6,705 nucleotides of DNA. Origin: an uncultured Lachnospiraceae bacterium (GTDB lineage: Bacteria; Bacillota; Clostridia; Lachnospirales; Lachnospiraceae). Shown here piece by piece: positions 5,584-6,705 of this stretch (positions within the stretch are counted from its first letter, which is position 1; every line of letters begins with the position of its first letter). The notes below the pieces were generated by a model. That model did no database searches and had not been told where the DNA came from. It saw only the letters and a program-made list of their open reading frames with translations. Made by a program: the position numbers and the translations under genes. The DNA lies in contig CAJTVK010000182.1 in NCBI GenBank assembly GCA_910579645.1, forward strand, positions 1-6,705. Reading direction: 5' to 3'.

Positions 5584-6261
5584 ATGGCTATGATACAGAA
5601 CGATTGGCTGGATTCCCTGAAACCGGAGTTTTCCAAGCCGTATTATAAACAGTTGTTTCAATTTGTGCAGGAAGAATACGGAAAGGCTGTGGTTTACCCG
5701 CCGGCGGACGATATTTTCAATGCTTTTCATTTTACGCCTTTAAGCAAGGTAAAGGTACTTTTGCTGGGACAGGATCCGTATCATAATGTCCGTCAGGCAC
5801 ACGGACTGAGTTTTTCCGTACCCCAGGATCAAAAGGACATACCGCCGTCTCTGCAGAATATTTATCAGGAACTGCATGATGATCTGGGCTGTGACATACC
5901 GAATAACGGTTATCTGAAAAAATGGGCGGACCAGGGAGTGCTGCTGCTGAATACAGTGCTTACGGTAAGGGCGCATCAGGCGAATTCCCATCAAGGCAAA
6001 GGATGGGAGAAATTTACGGATGCCGTAATAGAAGCAGTGAATGCACAGGACCGGCCGATTGTATATTTGCTTTGGGGAAAGCCGGCGCAGTCCAAGGCCG
6101 CGATGCTGACGAATCCGAAGCATTTGATACTGAAAGCACCGCATCCCAGTCCGCTTTCGGCTTACCGGGGATTTTTCGGCTGTAAACATTTCAGCAAGGC
6201 CAATGAATTTCTGGAGCAGAACGGCGTGGAGGGCATTGATTGGCAGATTGAAAATATTTAG
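5584..6261 (+). CDS. ung: Uracil-DNA glycosylase, family 1
   Basis: A 225-residue enzyme that removes uracil from DNA, starting base excision repair of deaminated cytosine or misincorporated dUMP. The water-activating motif GQDPYH is at 62-67 (D64), the uracil pocket uses F77 and N123 (in LLLNT), and the minor-groove/leucine loop HPSPLSAYRGFFG begins at H187 with L191. These positions coincide with the E. coli numbering as I remember it. All catalytic features are intact. AAGGAG at 5568-5573 lies 10 bases before ATG 5584; the second ATG at 5590 would be too far from it. It follows hisF by 19 bases with no terminator between, so it is probably read on the same transcript, although no functional link to histidine synthesis is apparent. 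Confidence 0.98.
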   Translation: MAMIQNDWLDSLKPEFSKPYYKQLFQFVQEEYGKAVVYPPADDIFNAFHFTPLSKVKVLLLGQDPYHNVRQAHGLSFSVPQDQKDIPPSLQNIYQELHDDLGCDIPNNGYLKKWADQGVLLLNTVLTVRAHQANSHQGKGWEKFTDAVIEAVNAQDRPIVYLLWGKPAQSKAAMLTNPKHLILKAPHPSPLSAYRGFFGCKHFSKANEFLEQNGVEGIDWQIENI

Positions 6262-6311
6262 AGAGAGAACGTGCGGATATCGGCATAACGTTCAAGCAAA
6301 CTTCAAGAAAT

Positions 6312-6349
6312 AAGGACAGAGCGGCAGATAATGTTTTCTCTGTCCTTTT
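6312..6349 (+). terminator. Intrinsic terminator after ung
   Basis: AAGGACAGAG at 6312-6321 pairs perfectly with CTCTGTCCTT at 6338-6347 (10 bp) around a 16-base loop, and the arm runs into a short TTTT tract at 6346-6349. It lies 50 bases after the ung stop and plausibly ends the operon begun at about 2063. The T-run is short and the loop large, so efficiency may be moderate. Confidence 0.7.
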
Positions 6350-6374
6350 GCAAGTAGATGGAAGCAATTAAAAT

Positions 6375-6382
6375 AAGGAGGT
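6375..6382 (+). promoter_or_regulatory. Near-ideal ribosome binding site of the small zinc-ribbon gene
   Basis: AAGGAGGT is a full match to the anti-Shine-Dalgarno sequence and lies 9 bases before ATG 6392, which fixes that start. No convincing promoter is seen between the terminator and this site: TTGCAA at 6348-6353 with TAAAAT at 6369-6374 has only a 15-bp spacer. Transcription may come from read-through or from that weak pair. Confidence 0.75.
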
Positions 6383-6391
6383 CTGACTAAT

Positions 6392-6622
6392 ATGAAATGT
6401 CCATATTGCCAAAAAGAAATGCGGAAGGGCTATATCCCCAATTGGGCACAGCCGGTTCAATGGATTCCGGAAGGAGATAAACCGCCAATATTTTCTTTTT
6501 CAGCCGCGCAAAGGGCAATTCTCCTTATCAACCAGTTTAGGCCGTTAAAAGCATATGGCTATAAGGCGAAAGCATATTACTGTTCTAAGTGTAAAATCAT
6601 TATCGCGCCGACAAAAGAGTGA
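6392..6622 (+). CDS. Small zinc-ribbon-like protein, function unknown
   Basis: A 76-residue protein with two knuckles, C3-x2-C6 at the very N terminus (MKCPYC) and C64-x2-C67 near the C terminus (YYCSKC), an arrangement that would bind one zinc ion. The middle contains W18 and W24 and an amphipathic stretch (about 36-52). It resembles small Firmicute proteins that begin MKCPYC and end with YYCxxC, which I recall being grouped as a domain of unknown function; I am fairly but not fully sure of that link. There is no signal peptide or membrane helix. It is separated from ung by a terminator and appears to be its own unit. Nothing nearby indicates a substrate or partner. Confidence 0.85.
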   Translation: MKCPYCQKEMRKGYIPNWAQPVQWIPEGDKPPIFSFSAAQRAILLINQFRPLKAYGYKAKAYYCSKCKIIIAPTKE

Positions 6623-6705
6623 TAGTTGCCAATGCCGGCGTTTTTCGAAGGTCCGAATAAAAACATCATTCCTGACGCAGCCTGCGGCTTAAGTTAATGA
6701 CATTG

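Noticed and set aside
5740..6189. Minus-strand frame opposite ung
   Set aside because: Shadow of ung, which has all catalytic motifs on the + strand.
6291..6307. Direct repeat TTCAAG at 6291-6296 and 6302-6307 before the terminator
   Set aside because: Six-base repeats 11 bases apart are expected by chance and there is no promoter next to them to regulate.
1..6705. Defence island, prophage or toxin-antitoxin system
   Set aside because: SIR2-like proteins occur in some anti-phage systems, but the gene here lacks a fused effector or partner gene and its neighbours are chemotaxis and housekeeping genes.

Overview
The window looks like chromosomal DNA from a low-to-moderate GC Clostridia-type Firmicute, most plausibly a Lachnospiraceae-like gut anaerobe. 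The reasons are the strong AGGAGG-type ribosome binding sites, short intergenic gaps, a CheV-type chemotaxis protein, a Cys-rich divergent sirtuin, and a small CxxC/CxxC protein of a type I associate with that group. The taxonomic assignment is an inference from gene content and style; no 16S or other marker gene is present. All convincing genes are on the + strand.

Layout. At 1-58 the end of an upstream transcription unit is closed by a strong intrinsic terminator. At about 120-1153 there is a single-gene unit: an extended -10 promoter, cheV (CheW-like domain plus response-regulator receiver), and a weaker stem-loop after its stop. At 1234-2034 lies a 266-residue divergent Sir2-like protein with a Cys4 zinc site but altered catalytic signatures. 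From a TTGACA/TAGAAT promoter-like pair at 2063-2092 begins what looks like a four-gene operon: a 683-residue, charge-segregated single-pass membrane protein with acidic tandem repeats (2106-4157), hisH (4182-4802), hisF (4803-5564) and ung (5584-6261). It is closed by a perfect 10-bp terminator stem at 6312-6349. A 76-residue zinc-ribbon-like protein (6392-6622) follows with its own very strong ribosome binding site. The last 83 bases contain no gene I can support.

How the genes work together. HisH and HisF form the imidazole-glycerol-phosphate synthase heterodimer of histidine biosynthesis; hisF starts on the base after the hisH stop, which suits stoichiometric synthesis. Ung is a housekeeping uracil-excision repair enzyme carried along on the same transcript. 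CheV couples chemoreceptors to CheA and carries its own phosphorylatable receiver. I see no mechanistic link between the chemotaxis, histidine and repair genes.

The least explained parts are the 683-residue membrane protein and the sirtuin-like protein. The first has an acidic repeat domain, two lysine-rich blocks, one membrane helix and an exported helical domain. The second may be a non-canonical NAD-binding protein. I found no phage genes, CRISPR array, tRNA, rRNA, complete insertion sequence or recognisable defence system, and most of the window is ordinary housekeeping sequence.
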